Source of the DNA: JBCCEJ01 sp039030335
GTDB lineage: Bacteria > Pseudomonadota > Gammaproteobacteria > HK1
Assembly: GCA_039030335.1 (NCBI GenBank)
Contig: JBCCEJ010000074.1
Coordinates: 1-29,337, forward strand
Direction: 5' to 3'
Length of the DNA: 29,337 nt
This document shows positions 22,765 to 29,337 of this stretch, piece after piece. Numbering within the stretch: position 1 is the first letter of the stretch; each line of letters begins with the position of its first letter. The position numbers and the translations under genes are program-made. The notes below the pieces were generated by a model. That model was not told the DNA's origin, ran no database searches, and saw only the letters and a program-made list of their open reading frames with translations.

Positions 22765-23517
22765 ATGTCAGACGGACGACTCCCCGGACGCATCGCCCTG
22801 ATCACGGGCGGAAATACGGGCATCGGTAGCGGTATTTGCGAGGCCTACGCGCGCGAAGGCGCGGCCGTGGCCGTGGCGTGGCACGAAAGAGGTAACGAGG
22901 CTGCCGCGCTGGTCGATCAAATCCACGCCGCGGGCGGCGTCGCCGAGGCGTTCGAGGTGGATGTGCGCTCAGAACGTTCAGTGGTCGATCTGTTTGATCG
23001 CGTCGGCGCGGCCTTCGGACCTGTAGACCTGCTGGTCAACAACGCCGGCATTCAGCAGGCGCGGCCTCTCGCCGGGATGTCACTAGATGACTTCGACAAC
23101 ATGCTGGCGGTGCACTTACGGGGTGCATTCCTGTGTTCACGTGAGTTCGTGAGGAGACGCGTCGGTGACGGTGCGGCACATATCATCAATCTCTGCTCTC
23201 AGCTTGGTTACATCGGACGTGAAAATTACACGGCCTATTCGACCGCGAAGGGCGGCATGACCGCATTCACCCGTGCGTTGGCCCGGGAACTGGCACCGTC
23301 CGGCATTCTGGTCAATGGGGTCGCGCCGGGTCTCGTCGACACCGGATTCGATCCGTTGAGTGATGCGGACAAACAGGCGCATGCCGAGTCATTGCCGCTG
23401 AAGCGGCTCGGGCAGGTCGCTGACATGACCGGTGCGTTTGTCTTTCTCGCGAGCGACGAGGGGCGCTATTACTGCGGGCAACTGTTACATCCCAACGGTG
23501 GCGAGATCATGCCATGA
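22765..23517 (+). CDS. Short-chain dehydrogenase/reductase (SDR)
   Basis: This is a 250-residue classical SDR. The cofactor motif TGGNTGIGSG lies at about 13-22, NNAGIQ at about 92-97, and the catalytic tetrad includes Ser in NLCSQLG, Tyr and Lys in YSTAK. The C-terminal GQLLHPNGGEIMP resembles the family end. Position 40 region AWHERG suggests NADP rather than NAD, with low certainty. The substrate is unknown, perhaps a sugar or hydroxy acid. The ATG at 22765 is selected because the 50 residues before it are not SDR-like. Its stop overlaps the ATG of the deacetylase gene (ATGA). Confidence 0.88.
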   Translation: MSDGRLPGRIALITGGNTGIGSGICEAYAREGAAVAVAWHERGNEAAALVDQIHAAGGVAEAFEVDVRSERSVVDLFDRVGAAFGPVDLLVNNAGIQQARPLAGMSLDDFDNMLAVHLRGAFLCSREFVRRRVGDGAAHIINLCSQLGYIGRENYTAYSTAKGGMTAFTRALARELAPSGILVNGVAPGLVDTGFDPLSDADKQAHAESLPLKRLGQVADMTGAFVFLASDEGRYYCGQLLHPNGGEIMP

Positions 23518-24395
23518 GACTGCCCGACCACGGTCGCTTCACCTATAGCGCGATTACCGAGCGCCCCGACTTCTGCTGGCCCGACGGTCGGCGGCTTGCT
23601 GTCTACGTCGCATTGAACCTCGAACACTTTGCGTTCGGCGACGGATTGGGCGGGGAACTGGCCCCGGGTGGGCCGGCGCCCGACGTGCTGAACTACGCAT
23701 GGCGCGAGTACGGCAACCGTGTTGGAGTTTGGCGCATGCTGGAGGTGTTCGATGCACTTTCGATTCCAGTATCGCTGCTGGTAAACAGCGAAATCTATTC
23801 GCACTGTCCGCAAGTCGTGGCGGCGTTTCGTGCCCGCGGTGACGAGGTTGTCGGACATGGCCGCAGCAACGCCGAACGCCAGGGCACACTCGCGGAGGGC
23901 GACGAGCGAACTCTCATCGAGGAGGCGAGCAGGGTCATTGCCACGCATGAGGGCAAGCCGCCGGATGGGTGGCTGGGCCCGTGGATTTCCGAGAGCCATT
24001 CGACGCCCGACCTGCTGCACGAGCAGGGCTTCGGCTACGTGCTGGACTGGTGCCATGACGACCAGCCAACCTGGCTGCGTACGCGTACGGGTCGCATCTT
24101 GTCCGTGCCGTACCCACAGGAGCTGAATGACATACCGGCGATCATGGTGAGGCGCGCCTCGGCCCATGAGTTCGCAGACATGATCATCGATCAATTCGAG
24201 GAGATGCGCAGTCAGGCCGAGTCGCAACCGTTGGTAATGGGCATCGCGTTGCACGCATACCTGGTGGGCCAACCGTTTCGGCTACGTGCGTTGCGCCGCG
24301 CGCTCGAGGTACTGGCGGAGCGGCGCGATGAGATCTGGCTAACGACTTCCGGGGCTATCGCGCGCCACTACGCCAGACTTGGTCTCGGCGCCTGA
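23514..24395 (+). CDS. Polysaccharide deacetylase/PuuE allantoinase-type protein
   Basis: This is a 293-residue NodB-fold protein without a signal peptide, more like the cytoplasmic PuuE allantoinase group than exported chitin deacetylases. Features are YVALNLEHFAFG near 31-42, EVVGHGRSNAERQ at 111-123 and DGWLGPWISESHSTPDLL near 155-172. In NodB enzymes metal ligands are Asp-His-His; here the first is near Glu37/His38 and the HxxxH motif is His115-x3-Asn119, so metal binding differs. It may act on an amide or ureide bond. The ATG overlaps the SDR stop, so both should act in one pathway. Confidence 0.82.
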   Translation: MRLPDHGRFTYSAITERPDFCWPDGRRLAVYVALNLEHFAFGDGLGGELAPGGPAPDVLNYAWREYGNRVGVWRMLEVFDALSIPVSLLVNSEIYSHCPQVVAAFRARGDEVVGHGRSNAERQGTLAEGDERTLIEEASRVIATHEGKPPDGWLGPWISESHSTPDLLHEQGFGYVLDWCHDDQPTWLRTRTGRILSVPYPQELNDIPAIMVRRASAHEFADMIIDQFEEMRSQAESQPLVMGIALHAYLVGQPFRLRALRRALEVLAERRDEIWLTTSGAIARHYARLGLGA

Positions 24396-24410
24396 CGCCG
24401 ATCAAAGGTG

Positions 24411-25994
24411 CTAGCCGCGCGCCGGTGCGATCGGCTTGACCGCGATCACACCGAGATCGCCGCGCGCGAACACCAGCGCACCACACGATGCGAGGCGCGT
24501 TCGGGTCGCCTCGGAAACTGTCACGAGGTATTGCGCAGGGAATTCACCAAGGCGTGCGCAGTCGCCGGCAAACAGTGATTCGCGCCAGCGGACAATGCGG
24601 TACCAGCGGTGGATGTCCGCCGGCGCGGTGGGGGCGAATTTGAAGTGCGCCAGCGTGGGGCGCCCGATGTGCCGTTCGAAGGCCATCCATCCTTCGTTCC
24701 ATCGCGTTTCGTGATTCGGTTCAACGACGATGACGTCCGCTTCGTCCGTCTCTTGTTTGATCCAGTCGATCAGCGCGAGGATTTGCGGTGAAGGCGGCAT
24801 CGGCAGCATCGGAACGGCCTGCGTGAGCGTCGTATAGCTGGTCAGCACCAGTTTTGGCGCCGCGTAGCCCAGTACCGCCGTCAGAGCGATGACACCGAAG
24901 CACGCTGGCGCGCGGTCGCGCAGCAGCCGTTCAATCTGCCGGGCCGCGAGCAACAGCGTCAGCAACAACAGGAGCGCGTTGGGACGAAACAGGTAAAACG
25001 GCGCGAGCACATGAGTGTGCCGGTCAAACCATGCGACCACGAACGCAGCCAGCAGATATGCGTAGCCCGCCACCAGCCAGCGGCGCAGGTAGTCTTGTTG
25101 TGCATCGAAGTCCGATCGCAACAGAACGAGCGCAACGCCCGTGGCTGTCAACGCCGCCGCACCGGGGAAATAGCTGACCGGTGCTACGAACGGCGCCACA
25201 TGGTGCGGAACGCGGAATTCGGCGTAGATCTGATTGATCGTCAGGTCGAGCGGCGTCAACTCGGGCACGTTCAGTTGCTCGACGATAATGAGCCCCGCGA
25301 GCGGCGCGATCATCACGACGTAGATGCCCGCGTAGCGTAAGACGCGTTGCCCGCTGGTGCCGTGCAAGAACATCAACAGCCAGACCGCGAGCGTCCAGAA
25401 TCCGCCTACGAGAAAATGCAGCGCGGTCGCGAGTATCAGCCAGATGGTTGCCCAGCCGGGCGAACGCCGGGTAACGGCCGCGATCGCGAGCATTGCAAAG
25501 GCGTAGGCGAAGGTCTTGGGCTCCGCACTCCCATAGATCCAGGCGCTCGCAACAAATGATTGGCCGGACGCCAGAAACACGACGAGTGCCAGTCCGGTAG
25601 CGGCAGGCGACAGTGTCCACGCTTGCGCGAGCCGCACCAGCGCCGCCATGGAAGCCACTAGGGCTAGTGCCCGTGCGATGACGAGGGCCCAGTCGAACCC
25701 CACCGCGTCAACGATTCTCCCGAGCACCGCGTACGTGACGATACGCGCACGGCCCGTATCGAATACCGCGCTGTTCGCCGCTAACGGCTCATCTGTGACG
25801 ATGCGCCACGCGAGATCGAAGTTGTTGATTTCGTTCGAATGCCAGCTGGTCGGGGCGAGCACACCAATCAGCAATATGCCTACCGTGCAGGCCGCCCAGC
25901 CAGAGTGACTGACGCTGTAGGCCGCGCCGACGCGGCCGGCCAGTCTGGTGAGCCACGCGTGCAACGAACCGGCAAACGCTGTTATCGGCACCAT
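24411..25994 (-). CDS. Polytopic membrane protein, GT-C-like
   Basis: This is a 527-residue protein with about ten to eleven membrane spans in the first 390 residues and a soluble C-terminal domain of about 130 residues (residues 395-527, with PHEAD-like ADVIVVEPNHETRW and HRWYRIVRWRESL). This arrangement and the acidic NEINNFDLAWRI loop after the first span resemble GT-C glycosyltransferases using lipid-linked sugars, but no exact family was recognised. The gene converges on the deacetylase gene with 15 bases between. No ribosome site is visible before the ATG at 25994, so the start is less certain. Confidence 0.65.
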   Translation of the reverse strand: MVPITAFAGSLHAWLTRLAGRVGAAYSVSHSGWAACTVGILLIGVLAPTSWHSNEINNFDLAWRIVTDEPLAANSAVFDTGRARIVTYAVLGRIVDAVGFDWALVIARALALVASMAALVRLAQAWTLSPAATGLALVVFLASGQSFVASAWIYGSAEPKTFAYAFAMLAIAAVTRRSPGWATIWLILATALHFLVGGFWTLAVWLLMFLHGTSGQRVLRYAGIYVVMIAPLAGLIIVEQLNVPELTPLDLTINQIYAEFRVPHHVAPFVAPVSYFPGAAALTATGVALVLLRSDFDAQQDYLRRWLVAGYAYLLAAFVVAWFDRHTHVLAPFYLFRPNALLLLLTLLLAARQIERLLRDRAPACFGVIALTAVLGYAAPKLVLTSYTTLTQAVPMLPMPPSPQILALIDWIKQETDEADVIVVEPNHETRWNEGWMAFERHIGRPTLAHFKFAPTAPADIHRWYRIVRWRESLFAGDCARLGEFPAQYLVTVSEATRTRLASCGALVFARGDLGVIAVKPIAPARG

Positions 25995-26058
25995 TCAAAG
26001 ACGAGGGAGCGCCCGCACGTTCCGGACGCGCCGTCAGTCCTGGTCACACGGCTAAGCA

Positions 26059-27570
26059 TCAGGCGGCTTGCTTGGCCTTTGGCTTGCGCATGCCGAAATG
26101 CCAGCTGAAGAAAACCGTCAGTGCCAGGAAGAACAGGGCGATGGGACTCTGGAACAGGACGCTCAAGTCATTGCTGTTCATCAAGACCGCCTGGCGGAGC
26201 GCAATTTCGAAGTCGTCGCCCAACAGGAACCCGATCACAAGGCACACGATCGAGAAGCCGCCTTTGCGCATCAGGAAGCCGAGTAATGTGAATACGAACA
26301 GCAGCGCCACGTCGAACATCGAATTCGAGGGAATGTAGACACCGATGACACAGAGCACGATGACCGTCGGCAGAATGACGTGCTTGGGAATGCGTACGAA
26401 CTGGACCCAGATGCGGATGCCCAGCCGGCCGATGATGAGGTGCGCGATATTGGCCATCAGCATCGACGCGAAGATGCTGTAGATGAGGACTCCGTGTTCG
26501 CGAATCATCAGCGGACCGGGTACCACACCGTGAATCTCAAATGCGCCGATCAGCACCGCGGCGGCAACATTGCCTGGAATGCCAAGCGCGATCGTCGGAA
26601 TCAGGTTGGAACCTACCACCGCACTGTTGGCTGCCTCGGTCGCCTGGATGCCCTCGAGTTCGCCGGTGCCGAATTTGTCGCCATTTGGTGAGGCGCGTTT
26701 CGCGGCCCCGTATCCCAGGAACGCGGCGAGGGTTACGCCAAGTCCTGGCAACATGCCGATGCCAGTACCGATGAAGGCCGAGCGCAGCAGTGTTTTCCAT
26801 TTGCTCCAGAACTCCCAAGCGCCCAGACGGTTCTCTTCCTTGAACTCGGCTGAGGAACGGAGCTTGGTTGCCTCCAGAGCCTTTTCTTTGCGGAGGTCGA
26901 ACAGTTGAGAGACGATGGAACTCAGAGCGAGCGTGCCGATCGCGAACGGCAGCAACGGAATACCGTCGAACAACTCGACGGCTTCGAACGTCATGCGCTC
27001 CGTGCTGTCGACCGGGTCGAGGCCCCAGGTGCTCAGGAATACGCCCAGCGCGGCGGCCAGGATCCCCTTGACGAGAGACTTGCCTGCCAGCGCAGCGATC
27101 ATCGTGAACGAAAACAGGATGATCGAGGTGAATTCGATCGGGCCGAACTTGAGCGCGATCGCGGCGATCGGCGCGGCCAGCAGGATCAGCATGATGTCCG
27201 AGAAGGTATCGCCACAAACCGACGAGTAGAGCGCCGTTTTCATGGCCTTTTCGGGCTTGCCTTTACTCGCGAGCGGATATCCATCCATCGCGGTTGCCGC
27301 GGCTTCCGGCGTCCCAGGCGCATTGATCAGGATCGCGGGAATCGCACCGCCTGAGGTGCCGCCCTTGTTGATGCCAACGAGGAACGCAATGGCTGCGAGC
27401 GGCGAGAAATAAAATGTAATGGGCACCAGCACGGCCAACGCCGTGACGCTGCCGAGGCCGGGCAGAACGCCGAAGATAATCCCGAGCGTCACGCCCGCGC
27501 AGATGAACAGCATGTTCTGCCAGGTGAAGGCGGCTTCGAAGCCGCCGGCCATCATGGTCATGATTTCCAT
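26059..27570 (-). CDS. tctA: Tripartite tricarboxylate transporter, large membrane subunit TctA
   Basis: TctA is the large permease of the TctABC secondary transporter, which imports citrate or other carboxylates using an ion gradient and the TctC binding protein. This protein has 503 residues and about 11-12 spans. Signature stretches are seen: GVLPGLGSVTALAVLVP and GINKGGTSGGAIPAILINAPGTPEAAATAMDGYPL at about 35-50 and 64-100, with the repeat-equivalent GMLPGLGVTLAAFLGYG and SNLIPTIALGIPGN in the second half. The ATG at 27570 follows AGGGGA about nine bases upstream. It lies 19 bases after tctB and is the last gene of the operon. Confidence 0.94.
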   Translation of the reverse strand: MEIMTMMAGGFEAAFTWQNMLFICAGVTLGIIFGVLPGLGSVTALAVLVPITFYFSPLAAIAFLVGINKGGTSGGAIPAILINAPGTPEAAATAMDGYPLASKGKPEKAMKTALYSSVCGDTFSDIMLILLAAPIAAIALKFGPIEFTSIILFSFTMIAALAGKSLVKGILAAALGVFLSTWGLDPVDSTERMTFEAVELFDGIPLLPFAIGTLALSSIVSQLFDLRKEKALEATKLRSSAEFKEENRLGAWEFWSKWKTLLRSAFIGTGIGMLPGLGVTLAAFLGYGAAKRASPNGDKFGTGELEGIQATEAANSAVVGSNLIPTIALGIPGNVAAAVLIGAFEIHGVVPGPLMIREHGVLIYSIFASMLMANIAHLIIGRLGIRIWVQFVRIPKHVILPTVIVLCVIGVYIPSNSMFDVALLFVFTLLGFLMRKGGFSIVCLVIGFLLGDDFEIALRQAVLMNSNDLSVLFQSPIALFFLALTVFFSWHFGMRKPKAKQAA

Positions 27571-27589
27571 CAGTCAGTTTCCCCTGGAA

Positions 27590-28075
27590 TCAGCGCCAGA
27601 TGGCGGGCATTTCAGTCGTGAAGAAGTACCAGGCGGCTTGCGACAGCACGATCGGCATCAACACGGAATTCAAAGCAATAGACAGCGGCTTGCGCACGCC
27701 GACGTACAACATGATCGCGGCCAGCAGTAAAGTCATGGAAGGTTCGAAACCCACGTGGACGATGAGGTACCACGCGATCGTCGAGCCGACCGCCCAGATG
27801 AGACCGTTCAGCAGCACGCGTCCATCGATGCCGGTGGCCTCAGATCCGAACTCATCGTCGAGTTGGTCCCCCGTTGGCGGGCCTTGCCGCCACGCGTGAA
27901 AGGCCATCAAAACCGACATGATGAGCCCGGTACCAACGGCGATCATCGGGATCAGTCCGGGCGAGATGTCGTCTTCACTGGTGGGCGGGACGACGTTGGC
28001 GGGAATGAACCAGAACAGGCAATAGATGCAGACCGGGATCAGCAGCAGACCTGTGTACAGATGGGTGTTTCTCAC
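27590..28075 (-). CDS. tctB: Tripartite tricarboxylate transporter, small membrane subunit TctB
   Basis: This is a 161-residue protein with four spans (about 5-26, 45-65, 90-110, 115-155), the usual architecture for TctB, the small permease partner of TctA. The sequence PGLIPMIAVGTGLIMSVL and the C-terminal PLSIALNSVLMPIVLSQAAWYFF are typical. The GTG at 28075 has GGAG nine bases upstream. It is downstream of tctC by about 124 bases, with an intrinsic terminator between, and precedes tctA by 19 bases. Confidence 0.9.
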   Translation of the reverse strand: MRNTHLYTGLLLIPVCIYCLFWFIPANVVPPTSEDDISPGLIPMIAVGTGLIMSVLMAFHAWRQGPPTGDQLDDEFGSEATGIDGRVLLNGLIWAVGSTIAWYLIVHVGFEPSMTLLLAAIMLYVGVRKPLSIALNSVLMPIVLSQAAWYFFTTEMPAIWR

Positions 28076-28121
28076 GCAACCAGTCTCCGCGCGGCCAGCC
28101 TCAGAGGACTTGCCCGTGGTC

Positions 28122-28159
28122 TAAAACAAATGCCGGCAACCGCTGATGCAGTTGCCGGC
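28122..28159 (-). terminator. Intrinsic terminator between tctC and tctBA
   Basis: On the minus strand GCCGGCAAC (28159-28151) and GTTGCCGGC (28140-28132) form a nine-base-pair stem with a ten-base loop, followed by ATTTGTTTTA. It lies 40 bases after the tctC stop. Partial termination here would yield more periplasmic binding protein than permease, a pattern common in binding-protein-dependent transporters. Confidence 0.75.
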
Positions 28160-28199
28160 GTGATGCACGCGTTGGCCCGGGCATGCCCCGGGCGCGTGT

Positions 28200-29120
28200 T
28201 TATTTGATGGCTTCGAGAACGCCTTCGAGGCTTGTGGTCGTATCGGCCGCAAGCTTCGTCAAATCCGCGCCTGCCACATAGGCTTTCGGGAATTTGATGT
28301 TGTTCAGGAGCTTCGTGAAGTCCGGATCGTCGAGGACTCGCTTGCCGGCTGCTTCGATTTTCGCGGCGATGTCATCCGGCAAGCCAGCCGGACCGACCAT
28401 GATCGCGTTACCGACCTGCGAAATGCCGTAGAGGTCGGCGATCGAGGGGGCCTGCGGCGTGAACGCAAGCGGCTTGCTGAGGAACGATGCCAGCACGGTC
28501 ATCTCATTGCCATATTTCTGGTGGATACCACCGCTGTAGGCGAAGTCGACTTTTCCGCCGAGGATGAACGGCACCATCTCGCCGCCGCCGCGCGTCGGGA
28601 TAAGGTTCCATTTGACGCCTTCTTTCTTGGCGATGAACGCCAGAATGGCCTTCGAGATACCGCCCATATCCGCGACGTTGATGCCCGGGTTCTTCTTCGA
28701 GTAATCGATAAGTTCCTGGAAGTTCTTGTACGGCTGCGCAGGCGTTGCGACGATGGCCGGCTGGTAGGAGGCCAGGCCGACGATCAGACGCAGGTCTGTC
28801 ATGCGGTACTTGACGCTCTTTTGCGCCAGTGGGTTCCAGATCATGTTGTTCAGGTCGGAGTACGCAAGCGTGTAGCCGTCCGGCTTGGCACGTGACACGG
28901 CTGTGATGCCGACCGCGCTACCGCCGCCCGGAACGGGCTTTACGGCGATTTTCGTGCCGAGTTCCCGGCCGAGCGCTTTCGACATGACCTGCGACATGCT
29001 GTACGTCGTGCCGCCTGCCTTGTAGGGAACGATCAGCGTGATCGGCTTGTCCGGCCATGCGGCCGCGGTACCTGCCAGCGCCAGCGAAGCGGCTGCAACG
29101 AGTAGTTGCTTCAGTTTCAT
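28200..29120 (-). CDS. tctC: Tripartite tricarboxylate transporter substrate-binding protein TctC (Bug family)
   Basis: TctC/Bug proteins capture carboxylates or related small anions in the periplasm and present them to TctAB. This protein has 306 residues with a signal peptide (MKLKQLLVAAASLALAGTAAA, cleavage after AAA). The conserved start WPDKPITLIVPYKAGG and PGGGSAVG (about residues 62-70) mark the Bug fold. The ligand cannot be predicted; Bug binding sites vary widely. The ATG at 29120 has AGGAG nine bases upstream. The frame is open to 29219, but that part overlaps the upstream peptidase gene's intergenic region and lacks a signal peptide. Confidence 0.92.
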   Translation of the reverse strand: MKLKQLLVAAASLALAGTAAAWPDKPITLIVPYKAGGTTYSMSQVMSKALGRELGTKIAVKPVPGGGSAVGITAVSRAKPDGYTLAYSDLNNMIWNPLAQKSVKYRMTDLRLIVGLASYQPAIVATPAQPYKNFQELIDYSKKNPGINVADMGGISKAILAFIAKKEGVKWNLIPTRGGGEMVPFILGGKVDFAYSGGIHQKYGNEMTVLASFLSKPLAFTPQAPSIADLYGISQVGNAIMVGPAGLPDDIAAKIEAAGKRVLDDPDFTKLLNNIKFPKAYVAGADLTKLAADTTTSLEGVLEAIK

Positions 29121-29184
29121 CGGTGGAGTCTCCTCTAAGATCTTGCTTGTCGCGTCTTTGATGTTCAGCGCCGTCGGCGCATTT

Positions 29185-29337
29185 TCAGACCTCGACGACG
29201 AGGATCTCCTCGTTGTCAAAGTAGTCAGAGCGCACTCGCGGCGCCCCTTCGGTGACTTCGATCAGGTCTTCCATGTGGTAACCGCGATCTCCTACCCAAC
29301 GTACGCGTGTTTCGACCGTAGTCATCATGCCCGCCTC
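29185..29337 (-). CDS. M24-family metallopeptidase (Xaa-Pro peptidase type), C-terminus only
   Basis: The minus-strand frame is open from the right window edge to a TGA at 29185-29187, giving the last 50 residues. They read GMMTTVETRVRWVGDRGYHMEDLIEVT and end in DNEEILVVEV, the pattern of the final strands of M24 (creatinase/Xaa-Pro dipeptidase-like) proteins; the Glu in HMED would be the last metal ligand. It has no start within the window. It lies 64 bases upstream of tctC on the same strand and may share the transcript, suggesting that the transported compound is handled by this hydrolase. Confidence 0.72.
   Translation of the reverse strand, partial: EAGMMTTVETRVRWVGDRGYHMEDLIEVTEGAPRVRSDYFDNEEILVVEV

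Overview
The window is gene-dense, GC-rich chromosomal DNA from a member of the Pseudomonadota. A betaproteobacterium of the Burkholderiales type is the best guess. This rests on the TctABC transporter with a Bug-type binding protein, the phenylacetyl-CoA epoxidase operon, PpnN, MlaC and PilZ proteins, and frequent GTG/TTG starts. The guess is inference from gene content only. No insertion sequence, phage gene, integrase or CRISPR array was seen.

Layout. (1) 1-3304: the phenylacetyl-CoA epoxidase operon paaABCDE, with paaA cut by the left edge; the genes overlap or nearly touch. (2) 3345-6358: an outward-reading Sel1-repeat gene, then an orphan MlaC-like lipid-binding protein followed by a second Sel1-repeat protein. 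(3) 6393-7583: a 61-residue small protein diverging from a membrane-anchored WYL-like protein that is translationally coupled to a PilZ protein. The 235 bp between them hold a perfect 9-7-9 palindrome and four TGACGA boxes, three of them at exact 21-bp steps. (4) 7687-10622: a family-92-like glycosyltransferase, an acyl-CoA dehydrogenase and a glutathione S-transferase. (5) 10740-14288, minus strand: ppnN, a hydantoin-racemase-like protein lacking both catalytic cysteines, and a thiolase. (6) 14409-18397: an alpha/beta hydrolase lacking Ser and His of its triad, tRNA-Asn with its own promoter and terminator, an NmrA-type reductase divergent from an AraC-type regulator, and a signal peptidase I. 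(7) 18455-20476: an IsdG-type monooxygenase and two coupled TSUP (TauE/SafE) exporters.

(8) 20705-22543, minus strand: three unfamiliar genes in one reading frame, separated only by two TGA stops. They encode a tail-anchored helical protein, a four-span membrane protein, and an ABC-ATPase-like protein with all nucleotide-handling motifs degenerate. This is the best candidate for an undescribed system. (9) 22765-25994: an SDR dehydrogenase coupled to a PuuE/NodB-type deacetylase, convergent with a GT-C-like membrane protein. (10) 26059-29337, minus strand: the end of an M24 metallopeptidase gene, then tctC, an intrinsic terminator, tctB and tctA.

How the genes fit together. Aromatic and acyl-CoA catabolism (Paa epoxidase, acyl-CoA dehydrogenase, thiolase) and organic-acid uptake (Tct) suggest a metabolically versatile heterotroph. 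Several enzymes (racemase, hydrolase, ABC-like protein) keep their fold signatures but lack canonical catalytic residues. Starts were chosen from Shine-Dalgarno (SD) spacing and family length, and they often differ from the longest open frame. No gene-free stretch exceeds 300 bases.
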